DNA from: Sunxiuqinia indica
GTDB lineage: Bacteria; Bacteroidota; Bacteroidia; Bacteroidales; Prolixibacteraceae
NCBI RefSeq assembly: GCF_009847015.1
Contig: NZ_WVEM01000009.1
Coordinates: forward strand, 178,910-242,909
DNA: 64,000 nucleotides
Direction of reading: 5' to 3'
The notes below the pieces were generated by a model, which worked only from the letters and a program-made list of their open reading frames with translations, ran no database searches and had not been told where the DNA came from. The position numbers and the translations under genes are program-made. Each line of letters starts with the position of its first letter. Position 1 is the stretch's first letter. Shown here one piece after another: positions 54,093-63,721 of the stretch.

Positions 54093-55457
54093 ATGAGAGC
54101 CATTTGTTTTTACTTTCAAGTACATCAACCATTTCGTTACCGCCGTTATCGCTTTTTTGATATCGGTAATGACCATTATTACTACGATGATTATGCCAAT
54201 GAAACAATCCTGAGAAAGATTGCTGATCGTTGCTATTTGCCGGCCAACAAAATGATGCTTGATTTGATAAAAAAGCATAAAGGCAAATTCAAAATCGCCT
54301 TTTCAATTTCAGGAACAGCATTGGAGCAATTTGAACTATACGCTCCGGAAGTACTTGATTCTTTTCAGGAATTGGCAAAAACCGGGCAGGTTGAGTTCTT
54401 GGCAGAAACTTACTCAAATTCGTTGGTCGCGTTAAAAAGCAAGGAATTATATAAGAAGCAAGTCGAAAGACATGCGCAAGCGATTCACAAATATTTCGGA
54501 CAACAACCGCAAGTACTTCGAAACACCGAATTAATTTATTCTGACGACATTGGCGCCCTAACAGCAGAAATGGGTTTCAAAGGAGCGATTACTGAAGGAG
54601 CAAAACATATTCTTGGATGGAAATCACCAAATTACTTGTATTGTAATGCCATCAACCCCCGACTTAAAGTTTTAATGCGGAATTATAAGCTTAGTGACGA
54701 TTTGGCTTTCCGTTTTTCAAACCAGGGCTGGAACGAATATCCATTGACAGCTGACAAATTTGTGCGCTGGATGGACGGTGATCAAAAAGACGAAATCATC
54801 AATTTGTTTATGCATTACGAAACCTTTGGAGAACACCAGTTGGCAGAGACTGGCATATTCCGCTTTATGGAAGAACTCCCTGATGCAGTATTTAAAAACT
54901 CCAAGCTTCAATTTGCAACGCCATCTGAAATTGTTGATCAATTCCAGCCGGTGTCAATGGTTAGCGTACCACATGCCATCTCCTGGGCCGATGAAGAACG
55001 TGACCTAACCGCTTGGCTCGGAAATGAGATGCAACAAGAAGCTTTTGACAAATTATATGAGTTGAAAGATCGAATGGAGCAAGTTACTGATCCGGAACTA
55101 CTGAAGGACTGGAGCTACCTTCAGGTAAGCGACCATTTTTACTACATGAGCACTAAGTTTTTCTCTGACGGTGAGATACATAGCTACTTCAATCCATACG
55201 AAAGTCCGTATGAAGCTTTCATTAATTATATGAATGTGCTTAGTGATTTTAAACTTAGATTGAATACATTTGTTCCAGAGAGTGAAATGGAACACAAAAT
55301 AGCAGCCATGAACAAGATGATTGCTGAAAAAGAAGAAAAGCTAAAAAAATACGAAGCCGAAATTGTTAGGCTTCAACAAAAGAAAAAAAAGAAACCTACC
55401 ACAACTAACAAATCGAAACCGAAAACTGCCTTAAAGAAGAAAATCGAAAAAAAGTAA
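54093..55457 (+). CDS. GH57 family protein (alpha-amylase-like), with His at the expected catalytic Asp
   Basis: A 454-residue GH57 protein. It begins CFYFQVHQPFRYRRYRFFD with the HQP motif (region 1). The expected nucleophile is Glu146 in NTELIYSDD (region 3) and region 4 is NLFMHYETFGEHQ, where His241 sits where I expect the general acid Asp in related proteins (MDYETFGEHQ in the versions I know). If that alignment is right the enzyme may be inactive or work differently. A C-terminal extension after about residue 395 is rich in Lys and Glu, coiled-coil then a basic tail with TTTNKSKPKTALKKKIEKK. Cytosolic; possible roles are glycogen trimming or alpha-glucan transfer. The next gene is glycogen phosphorylase. 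Confidence 0.85.
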   Translation: MRAICFYFQVHQPFRYRRYRFFDIGNDHYYYDDYANETILRKIADRCYLPANKMMLDLIKKHKGKFKIAFSISGTALEQFELYAPEVLDSFQELAKTGQVEFLAETYSNSLVALKSKELYKKQVERHAQAIHKYFGQQPQVLRNTELIYSDDIGALTAEMGFKGAITEGAKHILGWKSPNYLYCNAINPRLKVLMRNYKLSDDLAFRFSNQGWNEYPLTADKFVRWMDGDQKDEIINLFMHYETFGEHQLAETGIFRFMEELPDAVFKNSKLQFATPSEIVDQFQPVSMVSVPHAISWADEERDLTAWLGNEMQQEAFDKLYELKDRMEQVTDPELLKDWSYLQVSDHFYYMSTKFFSDGEIHSYFNPYESPYEAFINYMNVLSDFKLRLNTFVPESEMEHKIAAMNKMIAEKEEKLKKYEAEIVRLQQKKKKKPTTTNKSKPKTALKKKIEKK

Positions 55458-55577
55458 GTTTAATCAAAATCTAGTGCACCTGTACTCTATTCAAATTGTT
55501 CGTAAACAACTGACATAAAAGGCAATATTGCTTGAGTTGTAATAAATCCCCCTCGATGGGATGCGAATAAAATAAAG

Positions 55578-58160
55578 ATGAGTAATTGTTTCGTGCCTGA
55601 TTTTAACAAAAAAAGAGTTGTGGATATGCCAAATTGGAAAAAACTGTTTGTTGAATCAAACATACCCGAAAAATTAGCTCCTCTGAAAGAGTTGAGCAAA
55701 AACCTTTGGTGGGCTTGGAATACTGAAGCCCGTGAATTGTTTGAGACGATTGATGAAGAAATATGGGAAGATAGTTTTCACAACCCGATCGTTCTACTCG
55801 AACAAGTCAGCTATCAGCGTTTTAAAGAGTTGGAAAGTGATGAACAATTTATTGCTGACCTGAAAAGTGTTTATAGCCTATTTCAAAAATACCTGAAAGA
55901 ACGCGAACAAGGAATAGGACCTAAAATTGCCTACTTCAGTATGGAGTATGGCTTACACGATAGCCTTAAAATATTTTCCGGCGGGTTAGGAATCCTGGCC
56001 GGAGATTACTTAAAAGAAGCCAGTGACTCAAAAGCCGACCTGGTGGCTGTTGGTTTGCTATACCGATATGGGTATTTCAAACAAACCATCTCGCTACAAG
56101 GAGACCAGATGGCCAACTACGAGGCTCAGGAGTTCTCAAAAATACCGGTTCAACCGGCTTTCGACAAAGAAGGAAACTGGGTCCAAATTGAAGTTCAATA
56201 TCCCGGCAGAACACTGCATGCCCGTGTCTGGGAAGTAAAAGTAGGAGCTGTAAGCTTGTACTTGCTCGATGCCGATTTTGACGCGAACAATGAAAACGAC
56301 CGCTTTGTCACTCACCATCTTTATGGAGGCGATAACGAAAACCGCCTAAAGCAGGAAATGCTGCTTGGTATTGGTGGTATTCGGGCACTAAATAAACTGG
56401 GGCATCAACATGCAGACTTGTTCCATTGTAACGAAGGACATGCGGCCTTGATCGGACTTGAGCGAATGGCTGGTTTGATTAACGAGAATAAGCTAACATA
56501 TCCTCAGGCAAAAGAGATCGTTCGTGCTTCAACATTATTTACCACCCATACTCCGGTTCCTGCCGGACATGATGCATTCCATAACGATTTATTTAGAATG
56601 TATATGGGTAAATTCCCGGCCAAAATTAACCTTAGCTGGGAAGAGTTTATCATGCTTGGAAAAACGACGCCACATGAAGATCATTTCAATATGAGCTTCC
56701 TGGCAGCCAACTTATCACAAGGAATTAACGGTGTGAGCATGCTCCATGGCGATGTGTCAAAGCATATCCTGAAACCACTGTATGATGGTTACTTGTCTGA
56801 AGAGTTGGATATTGGTTACGTAACGAATGGCGTGCACTATTCAACATGGACAGCCAAGGAATGGAAAGAAATTCACCTGAAATATTTCGGAAAAGATTTT
56901 GTAAACAATCAGCTTGATTTTGACCTGTGGGATAAAATCTATAAAGTTCCGGATCAGGAAATTTGGGAGCTTAAACAAAGCTTGCGATCGAAGATGATCG
57001 ACTACATCAAAAAGCGCTTTACTGACACTTGGGTGAAACGTAACGAGAACCCGAAGTTGATTACTGAAGTCACCAGTTCGCTGAATCCGAAGGCTCTAAC
57101 CATTGGTTTTGCACGACGTTTTGCCACATACAAGCGAGCTCATTTGCTTTTCCGTAACCTTGATCGCTTAGCTAAAATTGTCAACAATCCCGAGAAACCA
57201 GTCCAATTCATCTTTGCCGGGAAGGCTCACCCTGCCGACAAAGCCGGACAAGACCTGATCAAATACATCGTTGAAATTTCTAAGCGTCCTGAGTTCTTGG
57301 GTAAAATTCTGTTTGTTCAGAATTATGATATCAACCTGGCCAAAGTCCTGCTTCAGGGAGTTGATATTTGGCTGAACACGCCAACCAGACCTCTGGAAGC
57401 CTCAGGAACAAGCGGTGAAAAAGGAGTAATGAACGGAACACTTCACTTCTCCGTACTCGATGGCTGGTGGGTTGAAGGTTACAAAGAAGGTGCCGGATGG
57501 GCACTTCCATTGGAAAGATCATACGACGTGCAGGACTTTCAGGATGAGCTGGATGCTGAAACAATCTATAACCTGTTCGAAGACGAGATTGTTCCAGCCT
57601 TCTACAAACGTGACAAAAATGATACTCCAAACGAATGGGTTGGTTACATCAAGAAAACACAAGCTCAGGTTGCACCAAACTTTACAACAAGTCGGATGAT
57701 TCGCGACTACCAGGATCGTTTTTATGCTCCGCAGGCTAAACGTGCCGGCAAGTTAAAAGCTGATGATTTCAAACTAGCTAAAGAAATGGTTGACTGGAAG
57801 GCTAGTATTGCTTCGAAATGGGAATACATTGAAGTAAAAGAGATTGACATTGCCGATGGAATTACGAATGCGATTCGCATTGGTGAAGAGTATCCGGCAC
57901 GTGTTGTGATGGATTTGAAAGGTCTTTCGCCAGAGGAAATTGGTATTGAAATAATCATGACTGAAGGCAGTGACAATGAAGAACCGCAAATAACTGAATG
58001 CAAAGAGTTTGATGTTGAAAAAACTGAAAATGGTTTAACAACCTACAAACTGGATCTGCATTTATCTCACCCCGGATCGTACAACTATGGAATCCGCATG
58101 TTCCCGAAAAATGAAAACCTCCCCCATCGTCAGGACTTTAGTTACCTGCGTTGGTTATAA
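55578..58160 (+). CDS. glgP: alpha-glucan family phosphorylase
   Basis: An 860-residue GT35 enzyme. An N-terminal DUF3417-type domain (LKELSKNLWWAWNTEARELF, about residues 33-52) precedes the phosphorylase barrel with IAYFSMEYGLHDSLKIFSGGLGILAGD, FHCNEGHAALIGLER and FTTHTPVPAGHDAF. The PLP region is EASGTSGEKGVMNGTLHF, with Lys forming the Schiff base. It releases glucose-1-phosphate from alpha-1,4-glucan ends. An alternative start is the ATG at 55626 (MPNWKKLF), 16 residues in. It is the last gene of the glycogen cluster and is followed by a terminator. Confidence 0.93.
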   Translation: MSNCFVPDFNKKRVVDMPNWKKLFVESNIPEKLAPLKELSKNLWWAWNTEARELFETIDEEIWEDSFHNPIVLLEQVSYQRFKELESDEQFIADLKSVYSLFQKYLKEREQGIGPKIAYFSMEYGLHDSLKIFSGGLGILAGDYLKEASDSKADLVAVGLLYRYGYFKQTISLQGDQMANYEAQEFSKIPVQPAFDKEGNWVQIEVQYPGRTLHARVWEVKVGAVSLYLLDADFDANNENDRFVTHHLYGGDNENRLKQEMLLGIGGIRALNKLGHQHADLFHCNEGHAALIGLERMAGLINENKLTYPQAKEIVRASTLFTTHTPVPAGHDAFHNDLFRMYMGKFPAKINLSWEEFIMLGKTTPHEDHFNMSFLAANLSQGINGVSMLHGDVSKHILKPLYDGYLSEELDIGYVTNGVHYSTWTAKEWKEIHLKYFGKDFVNNQLDFDLWDKIYKVPDQEIWELKQSLRSKMIDYIKKRFTDTWVKRNENPKLITEVTSSLNPKALTIGFARRFATYKRAHLLFRNLDRLAKIVNNPEKPVQFIFAGKAHPADKAGQDLIKYIVEISKRPEFLGKILFVQNYDINLAKVLLQGVDIWLNTPTRPLEASGTSGEKGVMNGTLHFSVLDGWWVEGYKEGAGWALPLERSYDVQDFQDELDAETIYNLFEDEIVPAFYKRDKNDTPNEWVGYIKKTQAQVAPNFTTSRMIRDYQDRFYAPQAKRAGKLKADDFKLAKEMVDWKASIASKWEYIEVKEIDIADGITNAIRIGEEYPARVVMDLKGLSPEEIGIEIIMTEGSDNEEPQITECKEFDVEKTENGLTTYKLDLHLSHPGSYNYGIRMFPKNENLPHRQDFSYLRWL

Positions 58161-58183
58161 AAATAACTGGTTAATAATTTTAC

Positions 58184-58215
58184 AAAAGGCAATCTCGTTG
58201 AGGTTGCCTTTTTTT
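58184..58215 (+). terminator. rho-independent terminator of the glycogen cluster
   Basis: AAAAGGCAATCTC at 58184-58196 pairs with GAGGTTGCCTTTT at 58200-58212 (one T-G pair) around a three-base loop, then T residues. It lies 24 bases after the glgP stop. Confidence 0.9.
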
Positions 58216-58441
58216 ATTCCCTTATTTCAGGTAAAATTCAGATGTTGCAGCTAGACAGAAACAGTTTAACGGATCCGACTAAGTACCGACTTGACTTATC
58301 GGATGAATATGTTGTATCTTTAGTGGTGTGAACAAGCTAAAATCAACCGGGCAGTTCACCTCTTACAATCAACCAAAAATCAGCTCATCAAAAGTCAATC
58401 GCCTTTTTTGATGTTAATAATCATTGTTAAAAAACTTTTGT

Positions 58442-60271
58442 ATGACTGAGTCCAAAACAATTCGAATAGGTATTTGCATGGCTGGAGCTGTTTCGGCAGG
58501 TGCTTACACAGCAGGCGTTATCGACTATCTGATGGAAGCGTTGGAGAACTGGCAAAAAGCCAAAGACCTCAACCTGCCGGGAGTTCCGAAACACGATGTG
58601 AAAATTGAAGTGCTAACCGGAGCATCGGCAGGCGGAATGACAGCTGCGATCACCGCATGCGCGGTTCAACAAAAGTTTCCGCACATCAATCCGGGCAACT
58701 ACCAAACCTCCGAGAATACCGAAAATCCGATTTACGATGCTTGGGTAAACCTCACCGAAACGGAAGACCTGAGCATGATGGACCAGATGCTGGCTGATGA
58801 CGACATTCGCGGAAATAAAGGCCATGAGGTAAAATCAATTTTTGATTCAGGATTCATCGAGCGTGTTGCCTCCCGCATTATCGACACCTCGGTAAAGGAC
58901 CCGGAAGTGAATCGACCATACATCGCTGATGACCTGGAGATACTAACCACCCAAACGAATTTAAAAGGATTCAACTACGAGTTGGAGTTTAAAACTGCAC
59001 TCGGCAAAAGTGTTCACCGCATGACCCGTCACCAGGATCTCGTTCATTTCAAAATAAACGACACGGGAAATTATGAAGGCGACGGAAAGATACCCCTGTC
59101 ATTTTCGTCGGTGGAAGGTAAAAACAAAGCGCTGCTTATTGATGCCGCCATAGCCACCGGCGCTTTTCCGGTTGGACTGAGCCCACGAAAAGTCAATCGC
59201 GAAGCGCGTTACGTCTTAGAGAATCCATACTTAAATACAGCTAACAAACAAATGCTGCTTGACAACACGGCAAATTACTTGTGCGTAAATGTTGACGGCG
59301 GTGTAATTAATAACGAGCCTTTTGGATTGACCGACCAGATTTTGGCAAAGCGAAAACAACAAGAACAGGAAGCAGCCGGGATACCCAAAGAGGCAGACAA
59401 TGCCCCAATCAAAAAGTCGGCTTCTTCGTTTGACACCACCCTAATCATGATTGACCCCTTCCCCAGCGAACAGGGAGCCTGGGAAGACGAAGAATCTCTG
59501 GACGCGATTAAGTTTGCTGTACCGGGATTACTGAATGCCATGCGCGCTCAACTGATGTTTAAAGAGCAAGAGCTTCAAAATGCCTTTGACGAGGATGAAG
59601 ATAATTACACGCGATTCATGGTGCTTCCGGTGCGTTACAAAAACGACGAGAAACAGAAATTTGCCCTGGCATGCGGCGGTTTAGGGGGCTTTGCCGGCTT
59701 CTTCAAAAAAGAGTTCCGCGAGCACGACTTTATGCTCGGACGACGAAACTGCCAGCTTTTCCTGCAAAAGTATTTCAGCGTACCAGCCGATAAAGAAAAC
59801 CCGATACTGGCCTTCGGCTACAAGGGAGTTGATCAGTTCAGGGTGAAAACCGAAGACGGGAAAACTGATTTTCTGCCTATTATTCCGGATATGCGGGTGA
59901 CCGAAAAAGCTGACGGGACGGCAACACTGCTAACCGATGTTCCGGAAGAAACAGGCATTGATTACGATTCAGTAAAAATAAACCTAAGCATACTGATGTC
60001 CTTGGAAGAGCTGATGGAAAACCGTTTTCAAGCCGTTCTGAAAAACATTATGAACGGCGACAAAAAGAATAAAGGAACTGCTGTTGAAAGTGAGATTATC
60101 GCACGAATCCGGAAAAAAAGTAAGCTGAACAGGTTTCTGAATAAAAAGGTGATGAAACTGGTTCGAAAAATTGGGATTAAGCAAGCTAAAAATATGATGG
60201 CCGAAAAGTTTATTGATGCCGTTATTCGTGAAATGGAAAACCGAAAACTGCTTAACGACGACTTGAAATAA
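58442..60271 (+). CDS. patatin-like phospholipase
   Basis: About 609 residues from the ATG at 58442 (an in-frame TTG at 58424 adds six residues). The patatin domain has the oxyanion motif GICMAGAVSAGAYTAGV at the start, nucleophile Ser in LTGASAGGMTAA near 61 and the catalytic Asp in VNVDGGVINNEPFG near 284. This gives the Ser-Asp dyad and all motifs, so it should be active. The protein is twice the length of a minimal patatin domain. A C-terminal region from about residue 335 has no recognised domain and ends in a Lys/Arg-rich helical segment (FLNKKVMKLVRKIGIKQAKN). No signal peptide is visible, so a cytosolic or membrane-associated lipid acyl hydrolase is likely. Confidence 0.88.
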   Translation: MTESKTIRIGICMAGAVSAGAYTAGVIDYLMEALENWQKAKDLNLPGVPKHDVKIEVLTGASAGGMTAAITACAVQQKFPHINPGNYQTSENTENPIYDAWVNLTETEDLSMMDQMLADDDIRGNKGHEVKSIFDSGFIERVASRIIDTSVKDPEVNRPYIADDLEILTTQTNLKGFNYELEFKTALGKSVHRMTRHQDLVHFKINDTGNYEGDGKIPLSFSSVEGKNKALLIDAAIATGAFPVGLSPRKVNREARYVLENPYLNTANKQMLLDNTANYLCVNVDGGVINNEPFGLTDQILAKRKQQEQEAAGIPKEADNAPIKKSASSFDTTLIMIDPFPSEQGAWEDEESLDAIKFAVPGLLNAMRAQLMFKEQELQNAFDEDEDNYTRFMVLPVRYKNDEKQKFALACGGLGGFAGFFKKEFREHDFMLGRRNCQLFLQKYFSVPADKENPILAFGYKGVDQFRVKTEDGKTDFLPIIPDMRVTEKADGTATLLTDVPEETGIDYDSVKINLSILMSLEELMENRFQAVLKNIMNGDKKNKGTAVESEIIARIRKKSKLNRFLNKKVMKLVRKIGIKQAKNMMAEKFIDAVIREMENRKLLNDDLK

Positions 60272-60433
60272 GAAAGACTTGAAAACCCTTGAAGTCTGCC
60301 GAACACAATCGCATACAATGGGTTTCAAATGCTTTCGCACAATCGCCATGTATCGCAATCTGAAAAAAACAAAAAGCGTCATTCCGTTCATCCCGCATCC
60401 GAGCCACAGGTGTCCGGTTAAAAATTGGTATAA

Positions 60434-60525
60434 TGGGCTAAAGCCCTCGTCATATCAGGCTTCCACTAACCCCGGGATTAATCCTGGGGTTAGTCAATGC
60501 ACCAAAGCGTCCGGGCTTTAGCCCA
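60434..60525. repeat. nested inverted repeat (REP-like dispersed element)
   Basis: Outer perfect 13-base arms TGGGCTAAAGCCC at 60434-60446 and GGGCTTTAGCCCA at 60513-60525 enclose an inner palindrome CTAACCCCGGGATT at 60466-60479 and AATCCTGGGGTTAG at 60480-60493 (one G-T pair). Elements of this kind are scattered through Bacteroidota genomes, and REP-associated transposases (RAYT) are a possible source; none is seen here. Confidence 0.7.
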
Positions 60526-60684
60526 CTACTTCATCCGACTGAATGTCAGCACTTTTATTTTTCACGTCCAGCATTCACCAGCAATCTGATGGTTTAACCC
60601 GACAACAGTTCATCCGGGCTAATTTATATTGCTTCTAAATGATACATAAATGCTGAAATGCAAGCCATTTATGACTTCTGTTGA

Positions 60685-60715
60685 TTTGTGAGGCGTTAAA
60701 ATAAAATTAAATTTG
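60685..60715 (+). promoter_or_regulatory. candidate promoter of the XRE-cupin operon
   Basis: TTTG at 60685-60688 and TAAATTTG at 60708-60715, separated by 19 bases. Both elements match the Bacteroidota consensus (-33 TTTG, -7 TAnnTTTG). The -7 box lies 24 bases before the ATG at 60740. It is the best promoter candidate in the window. Confidence 0.6.
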
Positions 60716-60739
60716 TGAGCAGACTTAAAGCATACAGGC

Positions 60740-61315
60740 ATGGCAAAGAAATATGATCTTGGTAAAAAGATTTCCCAAATTCGTGAATCCAAGAAAGTTG
60801 GTCTACAAGAAATGGCCGAAAAAACAAACCTGGATATCGATCAGCTCAAGAAGATTGAAAAAGGCGAAGTGCTGCCGTCATTGGCTCCACTCATTAAAAT
60901 AGCACGAGCCCTGGGTGTTCGGCTGGGAACTTTTTTAGACGACAGCTCCAACTTAGGACCCGCCATTGTACGAGCCGATGAACACGAAACAGGCGTTCGG
61001 TTCAGTTCGCAGCAAAGTGGTTCGCGTGAGCACCTGAACTTTCTTTCGCTGGCCTTCGACAAGGTAGGCCGAAATATGGAACCTTTTGTTGTTGAAATAG
61101 AGCCCGGCCAACAATCCGACTACATGCTTTCGTCGCACGAAGGTGAAGAATTTATTTATGTGCTGGAAGGAGTCGTTGAAATCAACTATGGCAAAGAGCT
61201 CTATCAGCTCAAAAAGGGAGACAGCATTTACATGGACTCCATTGTATCGCATAATGTCCATGCCGGGAACGAGGACCCTGCGCGTATTTTAGCGGTTGTT
61301 TATGCTCCCTATTAA
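60740..61315 (+). CDS. XRE-family regulator with cupin domain
   Basis: A 191-residue two-domain regulator. The N-terminal helix-turn-helix (residues about 5-65) contains [19 protein letters not shown] and [23 protein letters not shown]. The C-terminal cupin_2 domain (about 115-190) has [20 protein letters not shown] and [29 protein letters not shown], with the His/Glu metal or ligand site. The XRE-cupin architecture senses a small metabolite. The acyl-CoA synthetase gene follows 29 bases later, so it probably controls fatty-acid use. It has a good promoter. Confidence 0.9.
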   Translation: MAKKYDLGKKISQIRESKKVGLQEMAEKTNLDIDQLKKIEKGEVLPSLAPLIKIARALGVRLGTFLDDSSNLGPAIVRADEHETGVRFSSQQSGSREHLNFLSLAFDKVGRNMEPFVVEIEPGQQSDYMLSSHEGEEFIYVLEGVVEINYGKELYQLKKGDSIYMDSIVSHNVHAGNEDPARILAVVYAPY

Positions 61316-61344
61316 ATCGGCTTGACCAAACTAAAACTGACATC

Positions 61345-62997
61345 ATGCAATTACTCAACTACACGCTCGGCGGCATTTTAGAGAAATACGCTTACGAAAC
61401 ACCCGACCAGGAATTCATGGTTTATCCTGACCGCAATTTACGGTTTACCTACAGCGAATTTAACAAACGAGTCAACAAACTAGCCAAGGGGCTGATGTAC
61501 ACAGGAGTAATGGCTGGCGACAAAGTAGGCATTTGGGCAAACAACGTACCCGACTGGCTGACCTTCATGTTTGCGACCTCCAAAATTGGAGCCATATTGG
61601 TCACCATCAATACCAATTACAAACTTAGCGAGCTCGAGTTTTTACTGAAGAATGCCGACATCCACACCCTGTGCCTGGTTGACGGCTGGCGCGACAGCGA
61701 TTACGTGAATATGATTTTTGAATTGATTCCGGAGCTGAAAACCCACTCCCGTGGCGCGTTAAAATCGGAAAAATTCCCGGTGCTGAAAAATGTTGTTTTC
61801 ATCGGACAAGAGAAACACCGTGGAATGTACAATACTGCCGAACTGATCTTGCTGGGCGAACACCTGGATGAACTGGAACTGGAAGATGCCAAGCTGAAAG
61901 TCGACCCACACGATGTGGTAAACATGCAATACACCTCGGGAACAACCGGATTTCCGAAAGGAGTGATGTTGTCGCATCATAACATTCTGAATAACGGTTA
62001 CTCGGTTGGCCAATGCATGAAATATACTGCCAACGATCGCTTGCTGGTTTGTGTGCCGCTGTTTCACTGTTTTGGCTGTGTGTTGGCCGTTTGTGCCATT
62101 ATTAGTCATGGCGCAACCATGGTAATTACCGAAAACTTCGACCCCCTGATGGTTTTGGCTTCCGTAGAAAAAGAAAAATGCACCGCACTTTACGGGGTAC
62201 CCACCATGTTTATTGCCGAACTGAACCACCCCATGTTCGACCTGTTCGATCTGAGTTCTCTCCGCACCGGAATCATGGCCGGAGCGTTATGCCCCATTGA
62301 AACCATGAACCAGGTAATGACCAAGATGCACATTAAAGACATTATTATCGTGTACGGACTAACCGAGTCATCGCCGGGAATGACCGCCACCCGAACCCAC
62401 AACTCACCCGAAGTACGGTCGACCACTGTTGGTTTTGAGCTGCCCAACGTGGAAGTAAAAATTGTGAATCCGGAGACCGGCGAAGAATGTCCCGAAGAAG
62501 AACAAGGAGAGGTGTGCTGCCGGGGATACAACGTGATGAAAGGCTACTACAACAACGATGAAGCCACCCAAAAAGCAATTGATAAAGAGGGCTGGTTACA
62601 TTCGGGCGATCTGGGTATTAAAACTGAAGATGGTTTTTACCGAATTACCGGGCGTATAAAAGATATGATTATTCGTGGTGGTGAAAACATTTACCCGCGC
62701 GAAATTGAAAACTACCTGTTTCAATTACCTCAAATTGAAGCCGTGGAAGTAGCCGGAATCCCCAGTGCCAAATATGGCGAACAAGTGGGTGCATTTATCA
62801 AACTAAAAAGCGGGCAAAGCCTTGCCGAAGAAGAAGTAAAGGAATACTGCCGCGGACAAATTGCCCGTTTTAAAATTCCCAAATACGTCTTTTTTGTAAA
62901 AGACTTCCCGATGACCGCCAGCGGAAAAATCCAAAAATATAAACTGAAAAGCATTGGGCTGCAACTTTTGGAAGAACAAGGGATTGAAATAGAATAA
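61345..62997 (+). CDS. AMP-binding protein (acyl-CoA synthetase)
   Basis: A 550-residue adenylate-forming enzyme. The P-loop motif is [18 protein letters not shown] (residues about 195-212), then [15 protein letters not shown] [15 protein letters not shown], the A7/A8 motif [40 protein letters not shown], and the C-terminal catalytic Lys in [13 protein letters not shown]. It activates a fatty or related acid to acyl-AMP and then to acyl-CoA. Fatty-acyl chain length is not known. It follows the XRE-cupin regulator in the same transcription unit. Confidence 0.93.
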   Translation: MQLLNYTLGGILEKYAYETPDQEFMVYPDRNLRFTYSEFNKRVNKLAKGLMYTGVMAGDKVGIWANNVPDWLTFMFATSKIGAILVTINTNYKLSELEFLLKNADIHTLCLVDGWRDSDYVNMIFELIPELKTHSRGALKSEKFPVLKNVVFIGQEKHRGMYNTAELILLGEHLDELELEDAKLKVDPHDVVNMQYTSGTTGFPKGVMLSHHNILNNGYSVGQCMKYTANDRLLVCVPLFHCFGCVLAVCAIISHGATMVITENFDPLMVLASVEKEKCTALYGVPTMFIAELNHPMFDLFDLSSLRTGIMAGALCPIETMNQVMTKMHIKDIIIVYGLTESSPGMTATRTHNSPEVRSTTVGFELPNVEVKIVNPETGEECPEEEQGEVCCRGYNVMKGYYNNDEATQKAIDKEGWLHSGDLGIKTEDGFYRITGRIKDMIIRGGENIYPREIENYLFQLPQIEAVEVAGIPSAKYGEQVGAFIKLKSGQSLAEEEVKEYCRGQIARFKIPKYVFFVKDFPMTASGKIQKYKLKSIGLQLLEEQGIEIE

Positions 62998-63028
62998 ACC
63001 ACTGCCCCACTCCATTTGCATATTCCTT

Positions 63029-63049
63029 ATCCTGAACTTGTTTCAGGAT
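63029..63049. repeat. REP-like palindrome (copy 1)
   Basis: ATCCTGAA at 63029-63036 pairs with TTCAGGAT at 63042-63049 around CTTGT. The same core with loop CTCGT returns at 63722-63741. Confidence 0.7.
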
Positions 63050-63187
63050 CGGCTGGCGGATTGCTCCAATATTGACCGAAACAGATTGCTGCTATCTTCA
63101 CCCTCCTGGCTCTTGGTTCTTTATTCTTGGATCTAATGTCTGATATCTAATGTCTTGGTGACATTGCATGCGCTGGGGCGTTGCCCC

Positions 63188-63413
63188 AAACCCCAATTAC
63201 TTTTTTGTCTTGATACCAAAAAGTAATCAAAAAAGATCAAGTCAAAGTTGTCTTTCCAGACGGGACCTGATTTTTGTCTTGTCCTCAAGCCGGACGGGCT
63301 CATCCTTTTTCATTGATAAAAAGGATGCAAAAATCTAGTCAAACCGAACCCTCGGCCGGGCGTTTTGACGGCCTTCGCACTTTTCGCCTTTCGGCGAAAT
63401 GGGGGACTTAGCG
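63188..63413. repeat. duplicated module, copy 1
   Basis: Starts AAACCCCAATTAC, includes the stem-loop TACTTTTT and AAAAAGTA with the GATCAAGTCAAAGTT segment, and after a variable middle ends with TTTTCGCCTTTCGGCGAA and GGGGGACTTAG. Copy 2 at 63498-63700 has the same order, with substitutions. Confidence 0.75.
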
Positions 63414-63497
63414 TCGATCTGAAAAATCCGATCGTCTGAAAATCCGAATATCTAAAAATCTTGGTTCTAGTATCTAATGTCTTGTTTTCTTTTCCCT

Positions 63498-63700
63498 AAA
63501 CCCCAAATACTTTTTTGTCTTGATACCAAAAAGTATTCAAAAAAGATCAAGTCAAAGTTATCCTTCCACGCGCGTCTGGATTTTTTCTTTCCGGCGCACT
63601 GCCCGGAATACCCGCCAAAAATCCTTCCCTCCACCGCCGGCCCGGGCTACTTTGACAGGCCATCGCCTTTTCGCCTTTCGGCGAAGCGGGGGACTTGGCT
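63498..63700. repeat. duplicated module, copy 2
   Basis: Begins AAACCCCAAATAC and carries TTTTTTGTCTTGATACCAAA, AAGATCAAGTCAAAGTT and later TTTTCGCCTTTCGGCGAA then GGGGGACTTGG, matching copy 1 about 310 bases upstream. No gene. Confidence 0.75.
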
Positions 63701-63721
63701 GTCCCAAGCTATGCGCTGGTC

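Larger units (their letters stand above)
60272..60739. other. gene-free intergenic stretch with a dispersed-repeat-like palindrome
   Basis: 468 bases between the patatin gene and the XRE-cupin gene. No supported gene. It holds a nested inverted repeat (separate entry) and the promoter of the downstream operon at its end. Confidence 0.7.
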
